A stretch of 40,499 nt of DNA from Bryobacterales bacterium (GTDB lineage: Bacteria > Acidobacteriota > Terriglobia > Bryobacterales > Bryobacteraceae). The position numbers were made by a program, and so were the translations under genes. The notes below the pieces were generated by a model. That model had not been told where the DNA came from. It saw only the letters and a program-made list of their open reading frames with translations, and searched no databases. Each line of letters begins with the position of its first letter. Position 1 is the first letter of the stretch. The DNA lies in contig PLEX01000187.1 of the NCBI GenBank assembly GCA_003136575.1, forward strand, positions 15,860 through 56,358, in the 5' to 3' direction. This document shows, piece after piece, positions 8,007 through 17,400 of this stretch.

Positions 8007-9686
8007 TCAGTTTTCAGAGGGCCTTTCCACCCGATCGATAACAAGAATATCCACCGGAACGTTCTTCACCGCTTCCAACCTAAGTCCAAGTGTCTCCCGC
8101 AACGCGGTAAACATCGAAGGCCCCGATGAATCAGCGGCCGCATCGTACGGCGTCCACGTCACGGTGAAATCGTATTGACCCTTCAGCCGCGTTCTGTCGG
8201 CGACCGGCGATTCCAGCAATGACGCGAGCGCCCCGGCAAGCTGGTCCATATTCGCGCCAAGGCCAGTCATGCGGTCCTTGTTACCGGCGGACATCAACCC
8301 ACGCGGGTTCTTACTCTCAGTGAGCTTCGGCCCGTTCTTGTCGATAACAAGCGCGTATCCGGGCCGATTTCTTCTAATTCGATGGAACTTCAGACCGAAG
8401 CGCTCGGCCAGAAGACCTTGCACCATCGGCGCCGCTTGTTGCGGCCAGGTCGCGGCGCCCATCTTTGCCGACACGTTGTACGCAATTGAAGCGGTCCACG
8501 CAGGGCCGCCGGAGATTTGAAAGTCCCGGAGTCCATAGGCAAATCCTACAAGGTTCCGAACTGTCGCGGTTAATGCCGTATATGTTTCGCCTTTCACGTA
8601 CGATTGAAACCCCACGTACTCCGGCGGGCTGAGTTTGATCGACGCCACTTCGAAGGCGGGCTTCGGCGCGGCTGTCTGCGCAAACGCCGCCAACGCGAGG
8701 AGGACGATGAGTCCGGAAGCGGCTATCGCCGCTGGTCCGGACACCGGGCGGGAGGGCGCGCGAATCCCCAACAATCGCTCGACTCGTTCCCGCAAGGACC
8801 CTCCGTTGGCCGCCAAAGCGGCGTTGAAACGCGCATGTCTGGCCGATTCCATACCGGCGAGCGCTCGAACGTAGGTCAGGGCATCTCCATTGATTTCCAC
8901 CGCGATATGGTCGCAGCAATGTTCTCGTTCGTTTCGAATGTGCTTCGACACCCACCAGACCGCGGGGTGATAGAAGAGCAACGCCTCGGCGAGACTTTGC
9001 AGAATATTCACGAGATAGTCGTGTCGCCGGATATGCCCCAGTTCGTGCGCCAGCAGCGCCTCAATGTGTTCAACCGGTAAACCAGCCAGCGCCCCGACGG
9101 GCATCAGTACAACGGGACGTAGCCACCCGACGACAGTCGGCACCTGAACGAGCGCGGAGACAAGCAGTCGCACTGGACGCGAAACGCGAACGCGCTCCGC
9201 GATCTCATCGATCTTGTGCTGCCACTCCTCGGGGGCAGGACGCACCAATGTCGACCGCATCCGCGCCGCGATCACGCAACCGCCGATCAACCGAACCCAT
9301 AAGCAAGTCGCCCCGAGAAGCCAGCCAACGACGAGCCATGGCGTCACGTCATCGTGCCACCCGCCGGCGGCGAATGCGGCCAGCGGTGCGGACGACGCTG
9401 CGGCGCTCGAAGTGAGCGGCACCGTCCCCACATACGGATTCTTCGGCGCGGAATCGGGCGCGCCGCTGAGGCCGAAGGTAACGACCGGGGCCGCAACCAA
9501 AGCAAGCAGCGCGGCACATGCCAGCAGATACCGGGCCTGAGCACGCGACCGGCCCACGCATTGCCGCGCACCCACGTAGATCCCGGCGATTGCCGCGCCT
9601 TGCCACAGGAAATGGACCAGTGCCCAGCCCAACGGCTCCACCCAGGCTTGTCCGGCAATCGCCTGTATGGTTCTGGTCGTCAGCAT
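8007..9686 (-). CDS. BlaR1-like M56 peptidase with C-terminal TIGR03435 sensor domain (copy 1)
   Basis: A 559-residue receptor-type protein. Residues ~1-330 are an M56 integral membrane metallopeptidase: a conserved first helix (LGWALVHFLWQGAAIAGIY), further membrane helices, and the zinc motif HELGHIRRHD near residue 214. After a last helix (LIVLLALAAFAQ) comes the TIGR03435 domain: FEVASIKLSPPEY, then FQISGGPAW, FGLKFHRIRR and the C-terminal block ending VERPSEN. BlaR1 would carry a penicillin-binding domain here; there is none. The ATG at 9686 overlaps the stop of the next upstream copy (TGATG), so the array is translated as a coupled unit. Presumed to cleave the BlaI-like repressor on sensing a signal. 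Confidence 0.88.
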   Translation of the reverse strand: MLTTRTIQAIAGQAWVEPLGWALVHFLWQGAAIAGIYVGARQCVGRSRAQARYLLACAALLALVAAPVVTFGLSGAPDSAPKNPYVGTVPLTSSAAASSAPLAAFAAGGWHDDVTPWLVVGWLLGATCLWVRLIGGCVIAARMRSTLVRPAPEEWQHKIDEIAERVRVSRPVRLLVSALVQVPTVVGWLRPVVLMPVGALAGLPVEHIEALLAHELGHIRRHDYLVNILQSLAEALLFYHPAVWWVSKHIRNEREHCCDHIAVEINGDALTYVRALAGMESARHARFNAALAANGGSLRERVERLLGIRAPSRPVSGPAAIAASGLIVLLALAAFAQTAAPKPAFEVASIKLSPPEYVGFQSYVKGETYTALTATVRNLVGFAYGLRDFQISGGPAWTASIAYNVSAKMGAATWPQQAAPMVQGLLAERFGLKFHRIRRNRPGYALVIDKNGPKLTESKNPRGLMSAGNKDRMTGLGANMDQLAGALASLLESPVADRTRLKGQYDFTVTWTPYDAAADSSGPSMFTALRETLGLRLEAVKNVPVDILVIDRVERPSEN

Positions 9687-11395
9687 CAATTCTCCGAGGG
9701 TTTTTCCACACTATCGACCACGAGAATCTCCACAGGACCCTTGCCCGATTCCAGCCGAAGCCCGAACTGTTCCTCCAAGGCCGTAAATATTGAAGGCCCC
9801 GACGATGCTTCGGCCTGTTCGGGAGACCACTCGAGCGCCACGTCGTACTCACCTGTTATCCCGGTCTTGTCGATAACCGGGCGGTCCATTTCTCTTGCAA
9901 GATAACTGGCAAATGCAGCCATCGAGAGCTTTGTGCCCGTCATGGTCACCTTATCTTTTCCGCCTTGCGAACTTGTGCCTTCGCCTCTGTCCCCGGTATG
10001 CATCTTCAGTTTCGGCCCCTTTTTCGCAGGCATCAGAAGATAGACGGGAAACTCCTTCATCTCACGGTGATATTTGAATCGGTAGCGGTCGGCGAGCAAG
10101 GACTGGAGAAGCGGCCCCAATACCGGGGTGGTCAGACGCACCGGAATCGCCGTCGTTGCCACGATGTCGTAGTTATCGTTGTCAAGCCACCCTGGTCCAC
10201 CCGAGACCTGAAAATCCTTGATGTCGAAAGCCCGCCTAATCAGAGCCCGCGTGGTCATACTGGCGGTAAACCTTCCTGGCGTCGTGTGTTCACCGCTATG
10301 TCCGCCGCCGAGGTCGTTGGGTTTGATCGAAACGACCTCAAACGACGGGTGCACCGCTTGCTGGGCAAACAACCCATATGTCGTGACGACAATTACAATC
10401 GCCGCGACCAACACACCCGGACCGGGCATCGGGCGGGAACGACGCGCGGGCATGCCCAGAAGCCGTCCAATCCGTTCCGGCAGCGATCCGCCATCCGCAG
10501 CAAGCGCCGGTGTGAAATGCGCTGGGCGACCAGACTCCAAATCCGCCAGGGCGCGCGCGTAAGAGAGAGCGTCGCCGGCAACGGTCACGGCCAAATCGTC
10601 ACAGCAGTGTTCACGTTCGTTGCGTATGTGTTTCGATACCCACCAAACCGCCGGATGATAGAACAACAATGCCTCAGCAACACTCTGGAGAATATTCACG
10701 AGATAATCATGTCGCCTGATATGCGCGAGCTCATGAGCCAGGAATGCCTCGACGTATTCAACCGGTAAACCAGCCAGCGCACCGACCGGCACGAGCACAA
10801 CGGGGCGCAGCCATCCGGCTACCGTCGGTACGTGGATAAGCCCCGAAACCAGCAGCCGTACCGGGCGCGAAACGCGAACACGCGACCTGATCCGATCCAG
10901 CGTTCGCTGCCATTCCAACGGAGCGGGGCGAACCAACATGGACCGCATTCGCGCCGCAACCACCCAACCGCCCACCATCCGAACCCAAAAACCAATCGCA
11001 CCGACAAACCAAACCATCGCAATCCAGGGCATCACCTCATCTCGCCAGGCGCGAGTTACTCTAACAGGTAACGCGGCAACCGATCCCGCTTCTACGTTCG
11101 AACCAGTTGAAGTAAGTGGAACCCTACCGATATAAGGATTGGCAGCCGCAGAATCGGATGCGCCACCAACGCAGAACGTAACAATCGGCGCGGCGACCAA
11201 AGCCACAAGCGCGGCACATGCCAGCAGATACCGGGCCTGCGCGCTTCGCGACGAACCGACCCACCGCCGCGCCAGAGCATAGACTGCCGCAATCAAGACT
11301 CCCTGCCACAAGAAGTGCACGAGCGCCCAGCCAAGCCGCCCGACCCAACCTTGTGCCGATAGAAACCGGATAAAGTGTATCGTTGTCATGTTCAT
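9686..11395 (-). CDS. BlaR1-like M56 peptidase with C-terminal TIGR03435 sensor domain (copy 2)
   Basis: A 569-residue paralogue of the flanking genes. It has the same opening (LGWALVHFLWQGVLIAAVYA), several membrane helices, the zinc motif HELAHIRRHD at about residues 221-230, and HCCDDLAV shortly after. The C-terminal TIGR03435 part reads FEVVSIKPNDLGGG, FQVSGGPGWLD, FKYHREMKEFPVYLL, then GPSIFTALEEQFGLRLE and VEKPSEN. ATG 11395 overlaps the stop of copy 3 by one base (TGATG) and its own stop overlaps the start of copy 1 in the same way. Sensor-domain sequences differ more than the peptidase parts, suggesting separate signals; this is inference. Confidence 0.88.
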   Translation of the reverse strand: MNMTTIHFIRFLSAQGWVGRLGWALVHFLWQGVLIAAVYALARRWVGSSRSAQARYLLACAALVALVAAPIVTFCVGGASDSAAANPYIGRVPLTSTGSNVEAGSVAALPVRVTRAWRDEVMPWIAMVWFVGAIGFWVRMVGGWVVAARMRSMLVRPAPLEWQRTLDRIRSRVRVSRPVRLLVSGLIHVPTVAGWLRPVVLVPVGALAGLPVEYVEAFLAHELAHIRRHDYLVNILQSVAEALLFYHPAVWWVSKHIRNEREHCCDDLAVTVAGDALSYARALADLESGRPAHFTPALAADGGSLPERIGRLLGMPARRSRPMPGPGVLVAAIVIVVTTYGLFAQQAVHPSFEVVSIKPNDLGGGHSGEHTTPGRFTASMTTRALIRRAFDIKDFQVSGGPGWLDNDNYDIVATTAIPVRLTTPVLGPLLQSLLADRYRFKYHREMKEFPVYLLMPAKKGPKLKMHTGDRGEGTSSQGGKDKVTMTGTKLSMAAFASYLAREMDRPVIDKTGITGEYDVALEWSPEQAEASSGPSIFTALEEQFGLRLESGKGPVEILVVDSVEKPSEN

Positions 11396-13212
11396 CAGTT
11401 CTCCGAAGGCTTCTCCACATGATCGACCACGAGGACCTCAGCGGGACCCCTGGTTGACTCCAACCGCAGGCCCAGTTGCTCCTGGATGGCGCTGAAAACG
11501 GAGGGACCGCTCAAGCCGGACGACGCGCTTGCGGAACCTGGTGGCGGAGGCGGCAGCGCGGCCGTACTTTCATCCGGCAGAAAATCGAGCCGGACGTCGA
11601 ACGATTTCGCGAACCCGGTCTTATCGACTACTGTCCGTCCGAGCGCCATCGCGAGTACCCGCGCGAATTCCGCCATCGTTATCTTGCCGCCCTGTATTCG
11701 CGCGCCTGAAGGTTGCAAGATAATGTTGGCGCTGCCGCATCGCGCCAGACGTGGCTGGCTCTGCCCTGGCGGGGGAAGCCTGTCTCCGTTTCCGGCCCAG
11801 TCGGGAGCCGGATCCCGATCGGGATCGATGCAACTCCCGTCCTGAGGACCCGCGAGCTTCAGGCCGTTACGCGCGGCTACTAATGCGAAGACGGGGACTT
11901 CCGTAGTCTCGCGATGCACCTTCAAATGGAAACGGTCCTCAAGCAGAGATTGCAGCATGAGGAATAACTGGTCCCGACTGGCGGCGCCGTCCGCTTTGGC
12001 CTCGACCTCATACTGGTCGGAATCGATCCAGTCGGGTCCACCCGCGATCTGAAAAGGCTGTACCCCGTAGGCGTTCTCCATGAGCAACCGCACCGACGCG
12101 GTGGCGGTCAAGCGACCTGGGGATGGGCGAACACGCATAAAACCCAGTTCCAGTGAAGGCTTCACTATGGCAGCCTCAAACGTGGGTCGGGCAGCGGGCT
12201 GAGCCAGGACCGCGAACGCCGTGACTCCCGCGAGCAACGCCGCACCTATACCCGGCGCGGATGGTGCGACTGAGTCTGGATACGACTGGGCCGATAGTCT
12301 GGCAATGCGGCGCGCGAGCGAGCCGCCTGTCGCAGCCATTGCAGCCCTGAAGCGGGCGGGGCGAGCCGATTCCAACTCCGCAAGAGCCCTAATATACGTG
12401 AGTACATTGCCGCCGATTGCCGCGGCTATGTCGTCGCAACAATGCTCGCGCTCATCGCGAACATGCTTCGATATCCACCAAACCGCCGGATGATAAAACA
12501 GCAATGCTTCAGCGACGCTTTGCAGGGCGTTGACCAGATAATCGTGCCGCCGGATGTGAGCCAGTTCGTGGGACAGCAGTGCCTCGATATGTTCGGCAGG
12601 AAGGCCCGCCAATGCGCCGATCGGCACGAGCACTACCGGGCGCAACCATCCAATAACAGTCGGAACCTGAACCAGCGCCGAGACCAGAAGCTGTACCGGA
12701 CGGGAAACGCGAATGCGCGAGGCGAGCGCATCGAGCGTCCGCTGCCATTCCGCCGGAGCGGGACGGACCAGTACCGACCGCATCCTGGCTGCGACCACCC
12801 AGCCTCCCAACATCCGAAGCCAGAAAGCAATCGCGCCGGCGAACCATGCGATCACAAGCCAAGGCATCACTTCGTCACGCCAAGTGTGGCCTGTGAAAGA
12901 TGGCAGCGAAACGAGTGAAACGAGCTCCAGGCGGGCCGCTGGCGAAGAAAATTCCGGTGTAGCGATACTGCCCGACGGCAACGAATCGGAAGAGCCGTCG
13001 AGTACAAAGTTCACAACGGGAGCGGCCACCAGAACCACCAACGCAACGCAAGACAGCAGATATCGAGCCTGAGGGCCGCGCGAAGTACCCAGCCATCTCC
13101 GCGCGGCGGCATAGAACGCGGCAATTACGACTCCCTGCCACAAGAAGTGGACTAACGCCCACCCCAACCGCGATACCCACGCTTGTTCCGACAAAAACTG
13201 AATCGCTTTCAT
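11395..13212 (-). CDS. BlaR1-like M56 peptidase with C-terminal TIGR03435 sensor domain (copy 3)
   Basis: A 605-residue paralogue, the first receptor after the repressor. It has LGWALVHFLWQGVVIAAFYA, the zinc motif HELAHIRRHD near residue 225, HCCDDIAAAIGG, and a TIGR03435 domain (FEAAIVKPSLELGFM, FQIAGGPDWIDSDQYEVEA, FHLKVHRETTEVPVFAL, GPSVFSAIQEQLGLRLE). It is longer than its sisters because of an insertion around GSCIDPDRDPAPDW with two cysteines, LARCG being the second, that the others lack; these could form a disulfide outside the cytoplasm. Its ATG at 13212 overlaps the BlaI stop (ATGA). Confidence 0.88.
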   Translation of the reverse strand: MKAIQFLSEQAWVSRLGWALVHFLWQGVVIAAFYAAARRWLGTSRGPQARYLLSCVALVVLVAAPVVNFVLDGSSDSLPSGSIATPEFSSPAARLELVSLVSLPSFTGHTWRDEVMPWLVIAWFAGAIAFWLRMLGGWVVAARMRSVLVRPAPAEWQRTLDALASRIRVSRPVQLLVSALVQVPTVIGWLRPVVLVPIGALAGLPAEHIEALLSHELAHIRRHDYLVNALQSVAEALLFYHPAVWWISKHVRDEREHCCDDIAAAIGGNVLTYIRALAELESARPARFRAAMAATGGSLARRIARLSAQSYPDSVAPSAPGIGAALLAGVTAFAVLAQPAARPTFEAAIVKPSLELGFMRVRPSPGRLTATASVRLLMENAYGVQPFQIAGGPDWIDSDQYEVEAKADGAASRDQLFLMLQSLLEDRFHLKVHRETTEVPVFALVAARNGLKLAGPQDGSCIDPDRDPAPDWAGNGDRLPPPGQSQPRLARCGSANIILQPSGARIQGGKITMAEFARVLAMALGRTVVDKTGFAKSFDVRLDFLPDESTAALPPPPPGSASASSGLSGPSVFSAIQEQLGLRLESTRGPAEVLVVDHVEKPSEN

Positions 13213-13625
13213 GCCGACTGCCCCTTCCCTTTCCCGCCTTTCCCGTAGGTCTCGATCATGCGCCGGATCTCGTCCAGTTCTTCTCCCGACGCCGGTTTCG
13301 CGGAAAGCGCCCCCATCACCAGACCCCGAGCCGAACCCTCAAACGCCCGGTTCAGCAGATCGCCGACAATCTGCGTCTGCGTTTTCTCTTTCGGTATCCC
13401 GGCTTCATAGACATGCGCGCCGAATCGCTCGGTACGGATAAGAAGGCCTTTTCCGAGCATGAGCTGCATCTGCTTCAGCGTGGTCGTGTAGCCGCTGTCC
13501 TTCCGCAACTCGTCGTGAACCTCGCGGACGGTGGCGGGTCCCAACCTCCAGATCACGGCGAGAATGTCCAGTTCCGCCGCTGTCGGAAGAGGCGTATCGG
13601 GGTTCTTAACGGGTTTCGGAGGCAT
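13209..13625 (-). CDS. BlaI/MecI/CopY family transcriptional repressor
   Basis: A 138-residue repressor. The N-terminal winged helix has the family pattern (TAAELDILAVIWRLGPATVR, SGYTTTLKQMQLMLGKGLL) and the C-terminal helices for dimerisation include LLNRAFEGSARGLVMGAL. BlaI proteins block transcription until a partner M56 peptidase leads to their cleavage. It is the first gene of a four-gene operon with three M56 receptors, each junction overlapping. The promoter upstream is a near-perfect TTGACA-17-TATAGT, and a palindrome overlaps its -35, so the operon is probably autorepressed. Confidence 0.92.
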   Translation of the reverse strand: MPPKPVKNPDTPLPTAAELDILAVIWRLGPATVREVHDELRKDSGYTTTLKQMQLMLGKGLLIRTERFGAHVYEAGIPKEKTQTQIVGDLLNRAFEGSARGLVMGALSAKPASGEELDEIRRMIETYGKGGKGKGQSA

Positions 13626-13633
13626 CTGAAGTG

Positions 13634-13662
13634 ACTATATTACGAATCCAGTCGCATGTCAA
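13634..13662 (-). promoter_or_regulatory. Promoter of the blaI-M56 operon (leaderless geometry)
   Basis: Read on the minus strand: TTGACA (13657-13662), a 17-base spacer, TATAGT (13634-13639), then eight bases to the ATG at 13625. There is no room for a Shine-Dalgarno-bearing leader, so the mRNA should begin at or next to the start codon. Confidence 0.75.
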
Positions 13663-13675
13663 CGATAAAAATCGT
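13662..13675. promoter_or_regulatory. Candidate BlaI operator
   Basis: ACGATAAAAATCGT: 5-bp inverted arms around AAAA, touching the -35 box of the blaI promoter. A second, weaker symmetry (GACT/AGTC) flanks the -10 to -35 spacer. Position fits autorepression, but the sequence does not match the well-known staphylococcal TACA/TGTA operators. Confidence 0.45.
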
Positions 13676-13732
13676 ATAGGATCTGGATAGACGTGACGGA
13701 TCTCTGCCGGAGAACGCACGAACGGCTGGCGG

Positions 13733-13738
13733 TATAGT
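13733..13738 (+). promoter_or_regulatory. -10 box of the ParA gene (leaderless geometry)
   Basis: TATAGT followed by seven bases and the ATG at 13746; an overlapping TAGTAT gives five bases. No Shine-Dalgarno. Confidence 0.5.
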
Positions 13739-13745
13739 ATCTTCC

Positions 13746-14393
13746 ATGGCCGTTATCGTGATCGCGGGGCGAAAGGGCGGGATCGGGAAGTCGACCATCG
13801 CCGGGAACCTTGCCGGCGAATTTGCCGCCATGGGCCAGACCGTCGCGGCGCTGGATGCGGACCCTCAGCACAGCCTCGCCGCATGGGCCGAACAGGGCGA
13901 AGGCATCCTTTCGCAGTGCGTGGAGAAGGTGGCTCGCGGCACGGCGTCCGCGCTGCATGCAAAGGTGCGCGCCGCGCAGGATAAGGCGGACACCGTTCTC
14001 GTCGACACGCCGCCCGGCATACAGGAAATCACGTATCAGGCGATGATGGTGGCCGATCTTGTTCTTCTTCCGTGCGGGCCCTCGCCGCTCGATCTGTTTC
14101 CGCTGAAAGAAGCTATGGGCCTCGCGCTGAAGGCGCGCGCGGAAAGGCGGTCGAAGAAGCCGCGCATCCGGTTTGTGCCCTCGAAAGTTCTGAAGAACAC
14201 AAACCTTGGCCGCGGGCTGTCGTCTTCCCTCGAAGAACTGGGCAAGAAGGTCCTTCCCGGGATCGGGCAGCGGATTGTTCTGGCCGAGGCGGTAGGGAGC
14301 GGTCTCACCGTGCGGGAGTTCGCGCCCGGCTCCGTCGCGCAGGAAGAGTTTGAGGAGTTGGCGAAAGCGGTCGCGAAGATCGCGCGGCGGTAA
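13746..14393 (+). CDS. Orphan ParA/MinD-type ATPase
   Basis: A 215-residue ATPase of the ParA/Soj superfamily. The deviant Walker A motif is KGGIGKSTIAGN at residues ~10-21 with both signature lysines, followed by VAALDADPQHSLAAW (Walker A' region) and TVLVDTPPGIQ (Walker B). The size is that of short ParA/VirC1-type proteins without an N-terminal helix-turn-helix. No ParB or parS-like sequence is adjacent, so it is an orphan. Chromosomal orphans of this kind position cargo such as chemoreceptors, conjugation complexes or cellulose machinery; which one applies here is unknown. The gene lies between the blaI operon (divergent) and the helicase (convergent). Confidence 0.87.
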   Translation: MAVIVIAGRKGGIGKSTIAGNLAGEFAAMGQTVAALDADPQHSLAAWAEQGEGILSQCVEKVARGTASALHAKVRAAQDKADTVLVDTPPGIQEITYQAMMVADLVLLPCGPSPLDLFPLKEAMGLALKARAERRSKKPRIRFVPSKVLKNTNLGRGLSSSLEELGKKVLPGIGQRIVLAEAVGSGLTVREFAPGSVAQEEFEELAKAVAKIARR

Positions 14394-14405
14394 GGCCGCT
14401 TCGGT

Positions 14406-17400
14406 TTACGACAGCAACAACTCCAGGTCCTCGCGGCGCAGATTCCGAATCAAAGCGTTATCTTCACCGATGATTGCTGACGCAAGGTCGCGCTTGGTTT
14501 TCTGGAGTTCGAGAACCTTTTCCTCGACAGTGTCGCGCGCGATCAAGCGGTATGCGAATACAGCCTTCTTCTGGCCGATGCGATGCGCGCGATCGACGGC
14601 CTGCGCTTCCACAGCGGGGTTCCACCACGGGTCGAGCAGAAACACATACTCGGCGGCTGTCAGGTTCAGTCCCAGCCCACCGGCCTTCAGGCTCACCAGG
14701 AATAGCTTGCAGTCGTCGTCGTTCTGGAACCGTTCGACATGCGCCTGACGGTCGCGAGTCTTGCCGTCCAGATATTCGTAAACGACGCCGTCGCTATCGA
14801 GGCGGGCGCGCACGATTTTCAGAAGACTGGTGAACTGAGAAAATACAAGCGCCTTGTGCCCGGCGCTCAGCACTTCGCGGAGCTGCTCATGGAGCGCTTC
14901 CAGCTTCGCGCTCGGCTCGCCCGAACGCTTTACGTCGATCAGACCCGGGTGGCAGGCGGCCTGGCGCAACCGCAGCAGCGCTTCCAAAACCATAATTTTC
15001 GATTTCGCGAGTCCCTGCGTCGCGATCCGGCTCAGCAAGCTGTCGCGATAGTGCTGCCGCAGTTCGTCGTAGAGCTTTCGCTGCAAGGGCTCCAGTTCGC
15101 AATAGACAGTCTGTTCCGTCTTGGCGGGCAATTCCCGGGCCACCTGCTCCTTGGTGCGGCGCAGAATGAACGGGCGCAAGGCATTGCTGAGGACCTTGCT
15201 GGTTTCTTCGTCGACCGCGCGGCCAGCCCCGCTGGTGAGCTTGAAAACGTTTGCCGCTCCCAGCATGCCGGGATTGAGGAATTCGAACAGAGACCACAAT
15301 TCGCCCAGATGATTTTCGACGGGCGTACCACTGAGCGCGAGACGATGTTCGCAGCGCAGCAGGCGAACTGCTTTGGCGGATTCGGTGCCGGCATTCTTCA
15401 CGGCCTGCGCTTCGTCCAGCACGACGTAATCGAACTCCACGTCTTTCAGGAGCGCGGCGTCGCGGCGCAGCGTCCCGTAGGTTGTCAGGACAAGATCGGC
15501 GGCGGAGAAATCCGTGGCCTTGCGCGTCAGGCCCGTGTAATCGAGCACGCGGAGGCGCGGCGTGAAGCGCTCCGCTTCCTGTTTCCAGTTAAAGATCAGT
15601 GAGCGCGGAACGACAACCAGGGAAGGTTTTCCCGCTCCAGCTTCCGCACCGATCTCGCGCCGGTTTTCGAGCAGCGCGAGCACCTGCGCCGTCTTTCCCA
15701 CTCCCATATCGTCTGCAAGGCAGCCGCCGAAGGAAAAACGGCGGAGGAACTCCATCCAACCCAAACCTTCCCGCTGGTAGTCGCGGAGTTGGCCGGTGAA
15801 TCCTTTTGGCTGCGCAGCCGCCTCAACGCGGCGGAACTGGCTGAGTTCGTCGCGGATACGTTCAAAGCCCTTGTCGAAAGTGGCTTCAGGCTGCGTCGCC
15901 AGCAAAGCGTCCAGCAGGCCGGCCTGGCTATGGCGGAAGCGAATGTGGCCGTGGGTCGGCGTCCCCATGCCGGCCAGCATGCCGATGCGGCGCAGCCATT
16001 CTTCGGGCAACATGCCGTAGGTACCGTCGTCGAGCTTCACCATGTTTTCGCCGCGCCGCAACGCTTCGAGCAGATCGGGAAGTTTGGCGGAGGTTTCGCC
16101 GTATTCGACTCCGCCTTCCAGTTCAAACCAGTCGACGCCGCTCGAGACTCCGATATGGAACTCGCCCGGTTTCCGGAAGACCTTGCCATCGGCATCCAGG
16201 TGCCAGCCCGCTCCCACAAGCTTCCGAACGACGGAGGGTAACTTCGTGGGCACCAGTTCCCAGCCGGGGTCCGGCTGATGCCAGGTTCCAGGCCGGAAGC
16301 GGACTCCGGCATCGTGGAGCAGATTCGAAGCGTCTTGTTCCGCGGAGGTGTCGCGACAGACGAAACGTCGTCCGGCGGTATCGTAGTATCCGCGCGATTT
16401 CAGGAGCGCCGCGATTTGACGCCCATCGTAATCGAAGGATAGTTCCGCGGAGAGCCTTGTGTTGCCGTGCAGGCGATCGTTGCCGCGGATCCGCAGGCAC
16501 GGCCGCGGCGTGATCGTTACCTCTTCAAAAAGCATTCCCTCCGGCATGTGCAGCCGGGGTACGCCATGCGTGCCCAGAAGGGTGGAGAGAAAGTCGTCAA
16601 GCTCTTCGGCGGGCACCTGAATAAGGCCGGATTTCCGTAGTTGCAGGAGCCAATCGAAGCTGGCGTCGAAGGCGAGAGGCGCCACATGGCCGTTCATAAA
16701 CACCAGGCCGTGAGTTACAAGCGATGGAGCGGAAATCTCCACGGTCTCCCCATCCCGCCGCAGGACGCCCGCGAGCGTCCAGAGTTCCCGTCCGCCGGGC
16801 TGAGCTTTCCCGCGGCCGGCGGGTTCGGGCGCACGGCCCTTCCGAAGGTCCAGTTCAAACCGCCAGGTGCCGCTGTCATCCCATGAAAGCGGCGTCAGGT
16901 CCTCCGACGCCGGACTGGGTCGCAGATAACAGCGCCCCGTGCGGACGGCCATCGGGATCAGCGTCCCCGCCAGCGGCTGGCGTATTACGCTCGAACCAGG
17001 AATCTGGCCGTAGTCCCAATCTTCGTAGCCACCGTAACCGTAGTATTGGCTGCCGCCCGCCACGAGAGAGAGGATTTCGCGATCCTCCGCCAGAGGCAAA
17101 GCGGGAATCTGACCGCGCTGCAGATTGGTGGTCGTGACACGACCGAACTCGCCGTTCACTTTGCGGTCGCGGGCGCATACGGCAAAGACGAGATTACCGG
17201 CGGCTGCGCTGCCGGTGAGTTCCACCAGGTAGAGAAGCTGCCGTTTCTCCGGCCATTCGATACGGGTTTGGCCGGTTTTTTTGCGCACCATGCCTTCGAT
17301 GCGCGTCTTCCAGTCGGGCACGCGCTGCACTGGTTGCGGCCGGATTTGAGTAACCGCGACCGGACGGCGGGAAGTACGTTCCGGTTCCGGGAACTCGTCG

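Noticed and set aside
8007..13212. Beta-lactam-sensing BlaR1 proteins
   Set aside because: The sensor part is TIGR03435, with no SxxK, SxN or KTG motif, so beta-lactam sensing by acylation is not supported.
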